Below, one piece after another: positions 40,376-40,646 of a DNA stretch of 40,646 nucleotides (its first letter is position 1; every line of letters starts with the position of its first letter). Under the pieces are notes generated by a model, which saw only the letters and a list, made by a program, of their open reading frames with translations, was not told the origin of the DNA and ran no database searches. The DNA is from an uncultured Lachnospiraceae bacterium. Lineage in GTDB: Bacteria > Bacillota > Clostridia > Lachnospirales > Lachnospiraceae. Where the stretch lies: contig CACZIO010000035.1 of assembly GCA_902781215.1 (NCBI GenBank), positions 1-40,646 of the forward strand, given 5' to 3'. The translations under genes were made by a program, and so were the position numbers.

Positions 40376-40407
40376 GTATAAAAAATGCGGCAGATATTTC
40401 TGCCGCA
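40376..40407 (-). terminator. Terminator after tRNA-Asn
   Basis: TGCGGCAGA and TCTGCCGCA pair over 9 bp; the minus-strand tail is a run of six T. Confidence 0.92.
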
Positions 40408-40414
40408 CTCTGAG

Positions 40415-40486
40415 CGCCTCGAGCAGGGCTCGAACCTGCAACACCGCGGTTAACAGCCGCGTGCTCTACCATTGAGCTATCAAGGC
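40415..40486 (-). tRNA. tRNA-Asn (anticodon GTT)
   Basis: The 72-base tRNA has acceptor GCCTTGA/TCGAGGC (one G-T pair), anticodon loop CTGTTAA with GTT and T-loop TTCGAGC. The discriminator is G, as usual for Asn. Confidence 0.96.
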
Positions 40487-40520
40487 ATGATCATCAATTA
40501 AATTACGTGCAGAATCTTCT

Positions 40521-40545
40521 AAAAAAAGATGCTCACGCATCTTTT
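40521..40545 (-). terminator. Terminator upstream of tRNA-Asn, probably after the rRNA transcript
   Basis: AAAAGATGC, loop and GCATCTTTT form a 9-bp stem; on the minus strand it is followed by T-rich sequence. It lies between the probable 23S end and tRNA-Asn. Confidence 0.8.
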
Positions 40546-40630
40546 CTTCATACCTTCAAAACTGAATAAGAGAAGTGCACACCTCACAACTGAGCACTGC
40601 TTATCTCGATCCCCGATCTAAAGAACCTGA

Positions 40631-40646
40631 GGATAAGCAACCGACC
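40631..40646 (-). rRNA. Probable 3' terminus of 23S rRNA (cut by window edge)
   Basis: The last 16 bases, read on the minus strand as GGTCGGTTGCTTATCC, resemble the end of 23S rRNA in Firmicutes (the segment equivalent to CGATCGAGGACTTAACC in Bacillus). The spacer from 40546 to 40630 has CTTATTCAGTTTTGAAGGTA, a sequence type I associate with rRNA operon spacers, and a possible GCTTATC/GATAAGC processing stem. Only 16 bases are visible, so this is a judgement, not proof. Confidence 0.4.

Overview
The window looks like chromosome from a Gram-positive anaerobe of the Clostridia, most likely Lachnospiraceae. The evidence is GGAGG-type ribosome sites with occasional GTG/TTG starts, a surface protein with 20-residue cell-wall-binding repeats, an exact match to the WalR box before an NlpC/P60 hydrolase, butyrate-type genes (hbd, etfB, etfA), a long-form HPF, and tRNA genes beside what is probably the 3' end of a 23S rRNA gene. 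The taxon is inferred from gene content and no 16S is present.

Region 1 (about 1-17000, minus strand) is a surface-polysaccharide operon read right to left from a consensus promoter at 16940-16968. It starts with a WbpM/PglF-type UDP-HexNAc 4,6-dehydratase and a PglE/LegC-type aminotransferase. These are followed by a hexapeptide acetyltransferase, a PglC-type phosphoglycosyl transferase, GT2 and GT4 glycosyltransferases, an ATP-grasp ligase, a LicD-type phosphotransferase, a Wzy-like polymerase, a WbsX (GH99-like) protein, a Wzx flippase and a GT-C-like membrane protein. A secreted transglutaminase-like protein with wall-binding repeats lies at the left edge and is cut by it. The 2.1-13.2 kb part is visibly more AT-rich than its flanks, as expected for an exchangeable serotype cassette. 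The set suggests a Wzx/Wzy-made polymer begun on a 4-amino-4,6-dideoxy-type sugar and decorated by LicD and ATP-grasp enzymes.

Region 2 (17000-26060) continues the envelope theme. A second O-antigen-ligase/polymerase-like membrane protein is read divergently from its own consensus promoter. Next come a GT2-GtrA fusion, a GT2 enzyme, rmlC and rmlB, a YegS/BmrU-type lipid kinase and a secreted GH114-type polygalactosaminidase with extreme C-ending codon bias.

Region 3 (26060-33770) holds a PIN-toxin/antitoxin pair bracketed by inverted sets of hairpin-forming repeats, two Nudix hydrolases, an L,D-transpeptidase with a long charged cytoplasmic tail and a LacI-family regulator. It also has an unexplained array of seven 22-23 bp tandem repeats just before tRNA-Arg(ACG), and ybaK, whose stop codon lies in a 17-bp tandem repeat.

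Region 4 (33770-40646) contains etfB and etfA (etfA is broken by a single frameshift), hbd, hpf, a two-SH3 NlpC/P60 wall hydrolase under a putative WalR site, and tRNA genes Leu(TAA), Met(CAT), Glu(TTC) and Asn(GTT). It ends with a terminator and the probable 23S 3' terminus. No CRISPR array, phage gene or intact transposase was seen.
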